Origin: DSXH01 sp037446915
GTDB lineage: Bacteria; Bacteroidota; Ignavibacteria; Ignavibacteriales; Melioribacteraceae
Reading direction: 5' to 3'
Assembly: GCA_037446915.1 (NCBI GenBank)
Contig: JBBIHP010000005.1
Location: forward strand, 1 to 63,848
Length of the DNA stretch: 63,848 bases
In this document: positions 34,108 through 42,506 of the stretch, in pieces
Layout: the number at the start of each line of letters is the position of its first letter
Position numbering within the stretch: the first letter of the stretch is position 1
The notes under the pieces: generated by a model
The model's input: only the letters and a program-made list of their open reading frames with translations
Database searches by the model: none
Told to the model about the DNA's origin: nothing
Made by a program: the position numbers and the translations under genes

Positions 34108-35911
34108 TTTCCTTGTAATGCTGATTATTATTCCGCTTGTCGTCTCAATCATAAATTTTATACTTCCCAGAAATCTTCAGAAAATTTTTACCTTAGCCGG
34201 CATCGGGTATTCAATATATATTGTTTATTTCCTCTACACTCAAAATGCTGAATCGGCTTCCTTTTTCGGTTCAATCATTCTCTCAGTAGATAAACTCGGG
34301 CTGTTAACACTTTCATTCATTCAATTACTGAGTTTTATCATTTTGATTTTCTCACTAAAAGGGATAGACAAAGAAATCGAAAGAAAATATTTTATTCTTT
34401 ACCCGCTTACTGTAGCTTTCTGCAATGGAGTTATACTAAGCATAAACTCTATCAGTTTTATGATTTTTTGGGGGTTATCCGGACTCACATTATATTTATT
34501 AGGATTACTTGGCAAAACATCTGACACTCCCAAGACAATTAAAAAAACATTTATACTTATAGGCGGAAGCGATGCATTTTTAATAATGGGATTTGTGCTG
34601 CTTGCATTTCTTAATCCAACAATAAATTGGTCGTTAAATAATTCTCAATTACCATTAAACAGTTTATCTGCTTATATCTCATTTTTCTTTTTATTAATTG
34701 CAGCATTCACAAAAGCGGGGGGATTTCCATTCCACACATGGGTGCCCGATTTTTCAAAAGATGCGCCCGTAGAAAGCGCCGCGTTTCTTCCGGCATCATT
34801 GGATAAATTTCTTGGGATTTTTCTACTTGCAAAAATTGTTACCGGTTATTTTAAAATCGACTTTTCAATAAATCTTATAATTATTTCACTTGGTGCACTA
34901 ACTGTAATTACCGCTGTTATGATGGCAATGAATCAACACAACGGTAAAAAGCTGCTGGGTTATCATGCAGTCAGTCAGGTTGGTTACATGATAATGGGGG
35001 TTGGCAGCGGAAATATTCTTGCATTTACAGGTGGATTGTTCCACATGATCAACCACACGATCTACAAATCATGCCTCTTCTTATCATTCGGTTCTGTGGA
35101 AAAGAAAACCGGAACCAGCGAACTTGATGACCTGGGTGGGCTCGGGAAAAAAATGCCGGTTACATTCACATGTTCATTATTAGCAGCATTTTCAATTTCT
35201 GGTATTCCTCCATTCAACGGATTCTTTTCTAAATGGATGATCTACCAGGGCTTATTTGAACAGGTAAAAGAAATTTCATCATTAGAAAAAATTTTACTTC
35301 TGATATGTATTATTCTTGCACTCTTTGGAAGCGCACTTACATTAGCCAGCTTTATGAAATTTATTCATGCTGTCTATCTTGGCAAGCGAATTTCAATTTT
35401 CGATAGAATTACTGAAGCCCCTTTCAACCAACTGCTTGCAAATTCAGTTTTAGCTCTTCTTTGTATTGCATTTGGTTTGTTTGCCCTTCAAATCCCTCTT
35501 AATATTTTTATTTATCCGGCTTTAACAGAAATGAATTTTGTTATTCCGGATTTTATTGGATTATACGATCCGACATTAATCTTATTCTTATTCGGTATAG
35601 CAGTTATTTTGGGTATCTCATTCTTCCTGTTTTCTCCTAAAATCAGATACGATAATGTTTACCTTGGTGGAAGTCTGCCTGAAGAAAAATTCCGTATTGC
35701 CGGAACAGAATTTTATAATGAAATAAGAAATATGAAACCGTTAAAGGGTATTTACGAATGGGCTGATAAAAAATATTTCGACTTATATGAAGTTGGAACT
35801 AAAGGGACATTCAAATTATCCGATTTGTTTCAAAAAGCTCATCCGGGCCAGCTCCAACTGTATTTATTATATGTAGTTGCCGGACTTTTAATCTTTCTAT
35901 TACTGATATGA
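34097..35911 (+). CDS. Antiporter-like membrane subunit 1 (MrpA/NuoL N-domain type)
   Basis: A 604-residue protein with about 14-16 membrane helices of the ND5/MrpA family. The central region reads FPFHTWVPDFSKDAPVESAAFLPAS, followed by YHAVSQVGYMIMGVG and IPPFNGFFSKW. The conserved Lys/Glu/His residues in broken helices form the ion path in such subunits. The C-terminal tail after about residue 500 is less conserved. It is the first of two antiporter-like subunits in the operon. A 59-nt spacer with a GGAGG site precedes the next gene. Confidence 0.92.
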   Translation: MEINFLVMLIIIPLVVSIINFILPRNLQKIFTLAGIGYSIYIVYFLYTQNAESASFFGSIILSVDKLGLLTLSFIQLLSFIILIFSLKGIDKEIERKYFILYPLTVAFCNGVILSINSISFMIFWGLSGLTLYLLGLLGKTSDTPKTIKKTFILIGGSDAFLIMGFVLLAFLNPTINWSLNNSQLPLNSLSAYISFFFLLIAAFTKAGGFPFHTWVPDFSKDAPVESAAFLPASLDKFLGIFLLAKIVTGYFKIDFSINLIIISLGALTVITAVMMAMNQHNGKKLLGYHAVSQVGYMIMGVGSGNILAFTGGLFHMINHTIYKSCLFLSFGSVEKKTGTSELDDLGGLGKKMPVTFTCSLLAAFSISGIPPFNGFFSKWMIYQGLFEQVKEISSLEKILLLICIILALFGSALTLASFMKFIHAVYLGKRISIFDRITEAPFNQLLANSVLALLCIAFGLFALQIPLNIFIYPALTEMNFVIPDFIGLYDPTLILFLFGIAVILGISFFLFSPKIRYDNVYLGGSLPEEKFRIAGTEFYNEIRNMKPLKGIYEWADKKYFDLYEVGTKGTFKLSDLFQKAHPGQLQLYLLYVVAGLLIFLLLI

Positions 35912-35970
35912 ATTAGAATCTTGTATTGATATAAACGTGAAAAGCACGTGTTAAACATTTTGGAGGATTT

Positions 35971-36522
35971 ATGCCGATAGAGATCTGGTTGATATTTATA
36001 CTATGCGTAATGATAATTGCTTCGATAGCTGCTCTTGAGATTAAAGATATTCTTTCATCAATAATTGCTATTGGTGTGGTTGGTTTGGGTGTATCACTTT
36101 CCTTTTTGTTTCTCCAGGCACCGGATTTAGCCGTAGTTCAGTTCTTATTCGAAATCTTTGCACTGATAATATTAGTTAGAGCATTTGTTAAAAAGGAATT
36201 TCATCAACACGAAGAGACAAAAACTAATTTACTGATCTCTATAGTTGCGATAATTGTATTGGGTCTATTGTTTCTTTTGAGTCTACCGGTCTTTCAGAAT
36301 TTACCTGCATTTGGTAAACCGTTAATGACGGTTTCTGAATATTATCTATTCCACGGTGCACTTCAAACCGGGGCTGCTAATCTGGTAGCCGCGATAATAT
36401 TAGATTATCGCGCTTACGATACCCTTGGCGAGGTAACGGTTCTTTTTACCGCCATTCTTGGAACACTATCAATATTGAAAATCAGATCGAAAGAAAAAAA
36501 CAGGGAGACCTCTAATGAATAA
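35971..36522 (+). CDS. MbhD-MbhE-like fused subunit (DUF4040 plus MbhE)
   Basis: A 183-residue membrane protein. The N-terminal half (four helices, LFLQAPDLAVVQFLFEIFALIILVRAF) is DUF4040/MbhD. The C-terminal half (ANLVAAIILDYRAYDTLGEVTVLFTAILG) matches MbhE. In the archaeal Mbh these are separate genes. Both correspond to the C-terminal part of MrpA. It follows the ND5-like subunit, so the MrpA pieces lie next to each other. It overlaps the next gene by 8 nt. Confidence 0.88.
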   Translation: MPIEIWLIFILCVMIIASIAALEIKDILSSIIAIGVVGLGVSLSFLFLQAPDLAVVQFLFEIFALIILVRAFVKKEFHQHEETKTNLLISIVAIIVLGLLFLLSLPVFQNLPAFGKPLMTVSEYYLFHGALQTGAANLVAAIILDYRAYDTLGEVTVLFTAILGTLSILKIRSKEKNRETSNE

Positions 36523-36964
36523 AGAACCGGGAATGACATTAATAGTCAAAACGGTTACACGTATAAGCGTTTGGCTAATAATTCTTTACGGATTTTATAT
36601 AATCTTTCACGGGCATCTTACTCCCGGAGGTGGATTTGGCGGAGGGGTAATAATTGCACTGGCACTGCTAAATGTATTGCTTGCCTATGGAAAAGATTTT
36701 ACAAGAAAGTGGCTTAACATAAAATTACTTGAAAATTTTGAATCATCCTCGATAACACTTTTTTTAATTGTTGGAATAATTGGCATGGCAGTAGGAGGAA
36801 GTTTCTTGTTCAACTTTATTGATAAAGGAACGCTCTTTAATATGCTGAGCTCAGGCACTATTCTTCCCTTAAATATTATTATTGGAATAAAAGTAGCAAT
36901 GTCCCTCTTTCTTGTTGTGCTGGCATTAGCTGCTTATAATTTTGATAAAGGAGATGAGCAATGA
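36515..36964 (+). CDS. MrpB/MnhB-like subunit (MbhF type)
   Basis: A 149-residue membrane protein of about four helices. The MnhB signature HGHLTPGGGFGGGVIIALALL lies near residue 35. It is part of the Mrp antiporter module. ATGA overlap with the next gene. Confidence 0.92.
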   Translation: MNKEPGMTLIVKTVTRISVWLIILYGFYIIFHGHLTPGGGFGGGVIIALALLNVLLAYGKDFTRKWLNIKLLENFESSSITLFLIVGIIGMAVGGSFLFNFIDKGTLFNMLSSGTILPLNIIIGIKVAMSLFLVVLALAAYNFDKGDEQ

Positions 36965-37299
36965 TAGTTTATCTTCTCTGCTTCATTTTGTTTTTGGTAG
37001 GCATTTATGGAATACTTACCAAAAGGGATCTAATCAAAATAATTTTATCGATCGGAATTATGGGTTATGCTGCTAATTTAATGCTCATTTTATTTGCGTA
37101 TAGAAACAACTCTATATACCCTATTCTTTCAGAAGGAAAGGCAGTATCACAAATGGTAGATCCTTTACCACAGGCATTGGTTCTTACTTCAATAGTAATT
37201 GAACTCGGTACAACTGCAATGCTTGTTGCGCTTGCTCTTCGATTATACGAAAAGTATAAAACATTCGATATAACTAAAATAAGGAGGTTGAAAGGATGA
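36961..37299 (+). CDS. MrpC/MnhC (NuoK)-like subunit
   Basis: A 112-residue membrane protein with three helices. GIYGILTKRDLIKIILSI and DPLPQALVLTSIVIELGTTAML match MrpC/NuoK, with the conserved Glu in the last helix. It is part of the antiporter module. ATGA overlap with the next gene. Confidence 0.94.
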   Translation: MIVYLLCFILFLVGIYGILTKRDLIKIILSIGIMGYAANLMLILFAYRNNSIYPILSEGKAVSQMVDPLPQALVLTSIVIELGTTAMLVALALRLYEKYKTFDITKIRRLKG

Positions 37300-38771
37300 T
37301 TATTCCATACTTTATAATCATTCCCCTTTTAGCCGCCTTTCTAATTACTCTTATAGCCGGAGAAAAGGACGACTGGGCAATTATTCTTTCGATAATTGCT
37401 GTTATTTCACTTTTAATTCTATCGCTTTTCAGTTATATCACCATGCATACAGAAACTCTTTCTTATTACATGAGTTCATGGAAAATACCGGTGGGAATTG
37501 TCCTTGTTCAAGATGCACTCACATCATTCATGCTTGTACTGGTAAGTATTATTTCTCTTACATCACTAATTTTTTCGATTTCCTATGTAAGAAATTTATC
37601 GGGCGATTGGAAATATTATTCACTCTTTATGCTTCTTGTTGCCGGAATGAATGGAGTAATAATAACAGGTGATCTATTTAATCTTTTTGTCTTTGTAGAG
37701 ATTTCAATTTTTGCTGCTTATGCACTTGTAGCATATGGAGGGAAAGCAGAGGAATTTGAAGCATCATTTAAATATGCGGTTATGGGTTCTGTTTCATCTA
37801 CAATTGTTCTTCTCGGAATAGCTGTAACATACAGTGCTGCTTCCACTCTTACTTTAGCAAAAATTGGTGAGCAGCTCCCTTCCATAAATTCAAGCATTAA
37901 ATTGTGGATTGGCGGTCTATTCGTTGCGGGATTCGGATTAAAAGCTGCTGCAATGCCGTTTCATGCATGGCTACCCGATGCCCATTCGTCTGCACCAGCG
38001 CCAATTTCTGCTATGCTCTCAGGAATACTCATTAAAATACTTGGTATGTATGTACTTGTTAGAATCTTTTTCAACATTTTCGATGCACCACAATTTTTCC
38101 TGAATATCTTTTTAATTATCGGTTCTATCTCAATGATTGTAGGTGTATTTCTCGCTGTAGGTCAATGGGATTTTAAACGCCTTCTTGCTTACCATAGTAT
38201 CAGTCAAATGGGATACATCTTTTTAGGGTTCGGACTTTCAACAACTCTGGGAATACTTGGTGGTGTCTTTCATCTTCTTAATCACGCATTGTTCAAATCA
38301 CTTTTATTTTATAATGCCGGTGCCGTTGAAACAGTAACAGGTACACGCGACTTGAGAAAACTTGGCAATTTAACCAGGATAATTCCAACAACTTCAAATA
38401 CTTCGATGATTGCCTCTCTTGCAATTTCCGGAATTCCTCCTTTCAACGGATTTTTCAGCAAACTGATAATTATTATTGCTGCGATAGAAGCAAATCAACC
38501 TGTATATGCTCTTATTGCTGTTATTGGAAGCATACTTACCTTAGCATCTTTTATGAAAGTTCAGCGATATGGTTTCAGAAGCGAAAAGAAAGCAGATGTA
38601 AACGGCAAATCAATTGATTGGAAAATGAATTTTGCTATGATAACGCTTGCAGTATTGTGTGTTGCAACCAGTTTGATGATTATTCCCGGTATAAGAGAAA
38701 TTGCTCTCGATCCGGTTGTTGATGTTCTTCAGAATAGAACCCTATACATTCAATTAGTAATGGGAAAATAA
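37296..38771 (+). CDS. MrpD/MnhD antiporter subunit (MbhH type)
   Basis: A 491-residue ND2/ND4/ND5-family membrane protein with about 14 helices. It shows GVIITGDLFNLFVFVEISIFAAYALVA, FHAWLPDAHSSAPAPISAM, YHSISQMGYIFLGFG and GIPPFNGFFSKL. It is the second antiporter-like subunit. In Mrp complexes MrpA and MrpD together exchange Na+ for H+. It follows mrpC by a 4-nt overlap and precedes mrpE. Confidence 0.95.
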   Translation: MIIPYFIIIPLLAAFLITLIAGEKDDWAIILSIIAVISLLILSLFSYITMHTETLSYYMSSWKIPVGIVLVQDALTSFMLVLVSIISLTSLIFSISYVRNLSGDWKYYSLFMLLVAGMNGVIITGDLFNLFVFVEISIFAAYALVAYGGKAEEFEASFKYAVMGSVSSTIVLLGIAVTYSAASTLTLAKIGEQLPSINSSIKLWIGGLFVAGFGLKAAAMPFHAWLPDAHSSAPAPISAMLSGILIKILGMYVLVRIFFNIFDAPQFFLNIFLIIGSISMIVGVFLAVGQWDFKRLLAYHSISQMGYIFLGFGLSTTLGILGGVFHLLNHALFKSLLFYNAGAVETVTGTRDLRKLGNLTRIIPTTSNTSMIASLAISGIPPFNGFFSKLIIIIAAIEANQPVYALIAVIGSILTLASFMKVQRYGFRSEKKADVNGKSIDWKMNFAMITLAVLCVATSLMIIPGIREIALDPVVDVLQNRTLYIQLVMGK

Positions 38772-38773
38772 AA

Positions 38774-39289
38774 ATGAAAATAAAAACTCGCAGCCGGTTA
38801 ATTGTTTTTATTCTTTCAGCTTTAGTTTGGTCTGCACTTACAAATATGAAAAACTGGCAGGAAGTATTTGTTGGATTATTACTCTCTCTTTTGGTCAGCT
38901 TAATTGCCGGACAATTTTTAATAACGACTGAAAAAACAAAGCATTTGTTCTTAAGAATATTGGCTTTTGCAAAATATTTCTTAAGATTTATTTGGGAAAT
39001 GATTAAAGCTAACTTTCACGTTGCTTACATTGTACTTCATCCAGATCTCCCTATTAAACCGGGAATTGTAAAAGTAAAAACCAGATTGACTAAAGATTCT
39101 GCCAGGACTGTCCTATGTAATTCAATAACACTTACACCGGGGACAATGACCGTGGATATTAATCCTGATAAGAATGAAATATATATACACTGGATTGATA
39201 TTGTGACCAAAGATTATCATAACATCGATGAAAACACGGCAACTATATCTGCAAAATTCGAGAAGCTTTTAACGGAGGTGTTCGAATGA
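38774..39289 (+). CDS. MrpE/MnhE-like subunit (MbhA type)
   Basis: A 171-residue membrane protein. The N-terminal two helices are followed by LRFIWEMIKANFHVAYIVLHP and the cytoplasmic domain SARTVLCNSITLTPGTMTVD, the MnhE signature. It overlaps the next gene by 4 nt. Confidence 0.92.
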   Translation: MKIKTRSRLIVFILSALVWSALTNMKNWQEVFVGLLLSLLVSLIAGQFLITTEKTKHLFLRILAFAKYFLRFIWEMIKANFHVAYIVLHPDLPIKPGIVKVKTRLTKDSARTVLCNSITLTPGTMTVDINPDKNEIYIHWIDIVTKDYHNIDENTATISAKFEKLLTEVFE

Positions 39290-39624
39290 AAATCATAAGA
39301 TGGGTTACCGGTTTAATTATTGTTGCACTGTTCATGTATTTCAATTTTTTTATCATGGAATCGACAACTCTAATAAAATTAATTAATGTTCTTTTGTTCA
39401 GCATTTTATTTGTGCTGATTCGTGTGATAATTGGACGCACTGCCGCCGATCGGCTTGTTGCTGTTGATATACTTGGTGTTCTTACAATAGGAATTCTTGC
39501 ATTATTAGGGTTATTCTATAACGAGTCCTTCTTTATGGATATAGGACTTATATGGGCACTGCTTAGCTTTATTGCAACACTTTCATTCGCCAAAATTCTT
39601 GAAGGGAGGTCGTTAGATGATTAA
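39286..39624 (+). CDS. MrpF/MnhF-like subunit (MbhB type)
   Basis: A 112-residue membrane protein with three helices, and RVIIGRTAADRLVAVDILGV characteristic of MnhF. It overlaps the next gene by 8 nt. Confidence 0.92.
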   Translation: MKIIRWVTGLIIVALFMYFNFFIMESTTLIKLINVLLFSILFVLIRVIIGRTAADRLVAVDILGVLTIGILALLGLFYNESFFMDIGLIWALLSFIATLSFAKILEGRSLDD

Positions 39625-39967
39625 CGAAATTATTGGAACAATTTTAATATGTGCAGGCATTGCATTCGATTTTTTTGGTGTATTAGGACTTGTCAGGTTA
39701 CCCGACGTCTATAATCGCCTTCAAGCAGCAACAAAGTGTGTTACATTCGGCACTGCCGGTATTTTATTAGGTGTCTTGATAATTCAAGGATTTAATGCAT
39801 TCGGCATCAAATGCATCATCGGAATTATTTTTATTTTCTTAACCTCGCCGGTTGGAGCTCATGCAATATCAAGAGCAGCTCATAGAGCCGGTATAAAACT
39901 TACCGGTGAATCGATTGTAGATATTTACGCAGAGGATAAAGAACTGAAAGAATCATCAACAAATTAA
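39617..39967 (+). CDS. MrpG/MnhG-like subunit (MbhC type)
   Basis: A 116-residue membrane protein with three helices. FFGVLGLVRLPDVYNRLQAATK and TSPVGAHAISRAAHRAG match MnhG. It closes the Mrp module. The second ferredoxin follows 34 nt later with an AGGAG site. Confidence 0.93.
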   Translation: MINEIIGTILICAGIAFDFFGVLGLVRLPDVYNRLQAATKCVTFGTAGILLGVLIIQGFNAFGIKCIIGIIFIFLTSPVGAHAISRAAHRAGIKLTGESIVDIYAEDKELKESSTN

Positions 39968-40001
39968 GAATTATTGAATTTTCCTTTTAGGAGAATGTGC
40001 A

Positions 40002-40604
40002 ATGTATTTACCAAAATTAAGAGAAGTAAAAGAAGCTCTTACTTCATTTTTTTCCGCTCCATACACTACTAAATTTCCATCAGAACCTTTCATTGCAGAT
40101 TCTGCATACAGAGGGAAACCAAGGTATAATAAAGATTTATGTATTGGCTGCGGAACTTGTGCACAGGTATGTCCGGCTTCGGCAATAGAAATAATTGACG
40201 ATAAAGAGAATAATAAACGAACATTACAAGTTGACTACTGCTCCTGTATAAACTGCGGACAGTGTGAGGAAAAATGTATTACCAATGGCGGTATTAAACT
40301 TACAAACGAACATTCCTTTGCAACATTCTCACTAACAGCTCCTGAAATGTTCGAATCGATTGAAAGGGATTTAGCCATTTGTGAATGCTGCGGCGGAATT
40401 ATTGCGTGCAGAGATCATTTACAATGGATTAAAATAAAATTAGGGGCTAAATCGTATGCCCATCCCAACTTTTTATTAGAAACTCAAAAACAATTTATTG
40501 AACCGGGGGTGTCGAAGGTAAAATCCAGAATAAGAAGAGAAGATTATTTGAAAGAAGTATGTCCAGTTTGCAGACATAAAATTACAGTTGCCGATGAATT
40601 TTAA
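40002..40604 (+). CDS. Second 4Fe-4S subunit, NuoI/HycF-like with extra Cys tail
   Basis: A 200-residue protein with two ferredoxin-type sites: CIGCGTCAQVCPA (about residues 47-59) and CSCINCGQCEEKC (about 76-88). Unusually, the C-terminal half adds CECCGGIIAC (about 127-136) and CPVCRHK near the end, which may form a zinc or extra iron-sulfur site as in HycF/HyfH. It could connect the diaphorase-polyferredoxin module to the small subunit. It overlaps the maturation protease gene by 11 nt. Confidence 0.85.
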   Translation: MYLPKLREVKEALTSFFSAPYTTKFPSEPFIADSAYRGKPRYNKDLCIGCGTCAQVCPASAIEIIDDKENNKRTLQVDYCSCINCGQCEEKCITNGGIKLTNEHSFATFSLTAPEMFESIERDLAICECCGGIIACRDHLQWIKIKLGAKSYAHPNFLLETQKQFIEPGVSKVKSRIRREDYLKEVCPVCRHKITVADEF

Positions 40605-41064
40605 CAATTTTAAAAGTGATCTTATAGATACTCTGCCCGAAAAAATCTTATTCGTTGCGTTAGGTAACGAGTTGCGAGGGGATGATTTTGCGGGAATTCT
40701 ATTTACAATTATTCTAAGAGAAACTGAACCTTTTAATAAGTCTGAATTTATTTTTGCAGGAACTAATCCCGAAAATTTTTTAGACCAATTTATAAATACA
40801 AAAGCAGAATTAATTGTTTTTATCGATGCAATTACTTCAAAAGGATTGGTAAAAAATTTCAACTGGCTATCATCCGATTTAATTGACAAAGTTGCAATAA
40901 GTACACATTCTTTTTCAATTAAATTAGTAGATGAGTTCATAAAAATACACTGCCACAAACAGATAAAATATTTTGCTATCGATATTGAGCCACCGGTTTA
41001 TGCTGATAGTATATCTAAAGAGATTAACTGCCGCATACTGAATTTTTTCAACAATAATATTTAG
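40594..41064 (+). CDS. [NiFe] hydrogenase maturation protease (HycI/HybD family)
   Basis: A 156-residue protein with the family start LFVALGNELRGDDFAG, where the GNxLRxDDxxG motif and Glu/Asp bind nickel in the active site. IDAITSKG and a later STHSFSIKL contain the other metal-ligand region. It removes the C-terminal peptide of the large subunit after nickel insertion. I start at ATG 40594. A TTG at 40588 would add two residues. Overlap with the upstream ferredoxin is 11 nt. It precedes the kinase by 5 nt. Confidence 0.92.
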   Translation: MNFNNFKSDLIDTLPEKILFVALGNELRGDDFAGILFTIILRETEPFNKSEFIFAGTNPENFLDQFINTKAELIVFIDAITSKGLVKNFNWLSSDLIDKVAISTHSFSIKLVDEFIKIHCHKQIKYFAIDIEPPVYADSISKEINCRILNFFNNNI

Positions 41065-41069
41065 CTTTT

Positions 41070-42479
41070 ATGGCTGGATTGAACCAATCTATCAACAATC
41101 TAAAAGCAAGTATCGTATTACCGTTTCATACAGTGGATTCGCTCAGAATACGAATGGGTTGGTATGTAAATCTTCGCTGGCTTGCAGTGTTCGGTATATT
41201 AGTCTCCGTTCCAATCGGTAAGGATATGATGGGTTATAATCTCGGCTATAATGAAATCCTATTTATAGCGTCAATCATTTCTATAATTAATCTGATTTAT
41301 TTCTTTCTTTATAATCATCTTCCCAGGAAGAATGAAATTTTTGAATTAGCATTTGCCGAGATTCAGATTGTAATAGATCTTCTAATTATTTCTGTACTTA
41401 TTCATTATTGCGGAGGGATAGCAAATCCCTTTTATTTTATTTACCTGGTCCAGGTAATTCTTTCGGGAATTCTTTTTCCGGGAGTCCTTTTACCTTATGT
41501 TAATGCTGCAATAGCTTCATTGCTTCTAACAATTTGGTCAGTTTTAGAGCACCTGGGAATTTCCAATATTTATAATATCTATGATAATCCACCGTCTACC
41601 GCGTTCTTAATAACGGCATTAACTGCATTTTATGCAATTACTTTTTCGGGAGTTTATATCATAAATAATTTTATGATCGGCTACCGTTCTCTTAAAAGAA
41701 TTATTGATGAAAAAAATAAAATGCTGGAGAAGTCGATTGAAGAAAAAAATAAAGCATTCAGATTTGCCGCACATGAATTAAAATCCCCGATGATTGCAAT
41801 TAAAAGCCAGTTAGATGTAATTAAAAATTTATATTCAGACCATCTTAAACCGGAGATAGTTGAATTACTAAGAAGAACAGAAAAACGATCCGACCAGGTT
41901 TTAAATATGGTTAAAGAAATTATTTCGATTACTCAAATCAATCTGGGACTTGAGAAACCTCAATTAGAAACCGTTGAGTATTCTGCCTGGGTTGAGTCAA
42001 TATCAAATAATCATCAGATAAATGCTGTTAACAAAAGTATTACTTATAAACTAATCCGCCTACATAACAAACATTTTATTGAGTTTGATAAAACCGGTCT
42101 TGAAATTGTTTTAAGTAACCTGATATCAAATGCGATTAGATATACAAATCCGGGAGGTGAAGTTCGAATAGAGCCCTTCATCAAAAAACAAAGTTTCGGT
42201 TTTTCGGTTAAGGATAACGGTATAGGGATTGAAAAAAATGAACTTGAAAAAATATTTAATGAGTTTTATAGAGGTAAAAAAGCAAAAGAGATGGAACAGA
42301 TAGGAACCGGCCTCGGATTGAATCTTGTAAAAGAAATTGTTAAGATAAATGGCGGAACAGTTAAGGTCGAAAGCGCTCCCGGTAAAGGAAGTACTTTTAC
42401 AGTAGTAATCCCACTGATAAGAGAGGAGATTGAAGAGACGGAAGAAGAAATGGATTCAATTTTTTTCTTGTTTGAATAG
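41070..42479 (+). CDS. RegB/PrrB-like redox sensor histidine kinase in the hydrogenase operon
   Basis: A 469-residue kinase with about six membrane helices (about residues 30-205). The segment GGIANPF (residues 115-121) matches the conserved GGxxNPF motif of RegB/PrrB-type kinases, which are known to sense the quinone pool. A short coiled coil leads to the HisKA domain with phosphoacceptor His235 (AAHELKSP), and an ATPase domain with DNGIGI and GTGLGL. There is no receiver domain and no adjacent response regulator. It starts 5 nt after the maturation protease, so it is probably the last gene of the hydrogenase operon. It may control the operon by redox state. Confidence 0.88.
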   Translation: MAGLNQSINNLKASIVLPFHTVDSLRIRMGWYVNLRWLAVFGILVSVPIGKDMMGYNLGYNEILFIASIISIINLIYFFLYNHLPRKNEIFELAFAEIQIVIDLLIISVLIHYCGGIANPFYFIYLVQVILSGILFPGVLLPYVNAAIASLLLTIWSVLEHLGISNIYNIYDNPPSTAFLITALTAFYAITFSGVYIINNFMIGYRSLKRIIDEKNKMLEKSIEEKNKAFRFAAHELKSPMIAIKSQLDVIKNLYSDHLKPEIVELLRRTEKRSDQVLNMVKEIISITQINLGLEKPQLETVEYSAWVESISNNHQINAVNKSITYKLIRLHNKHFIEFDKTGLEIVLSNLISNAIRYTNPGGEVRIEPFIKKQSFGFSVKDNGIGIEKNELEKIFNEFYRGKKAKEMEQIGTGLGLNLVKEIVKINGGTVKVESAPGKGSTFTVVIPLIREEIEETEEEMDSIFFLFE

Positions 42480-42506
42480 ATTCATCACTAAGCACATATA
42501 ACAACA

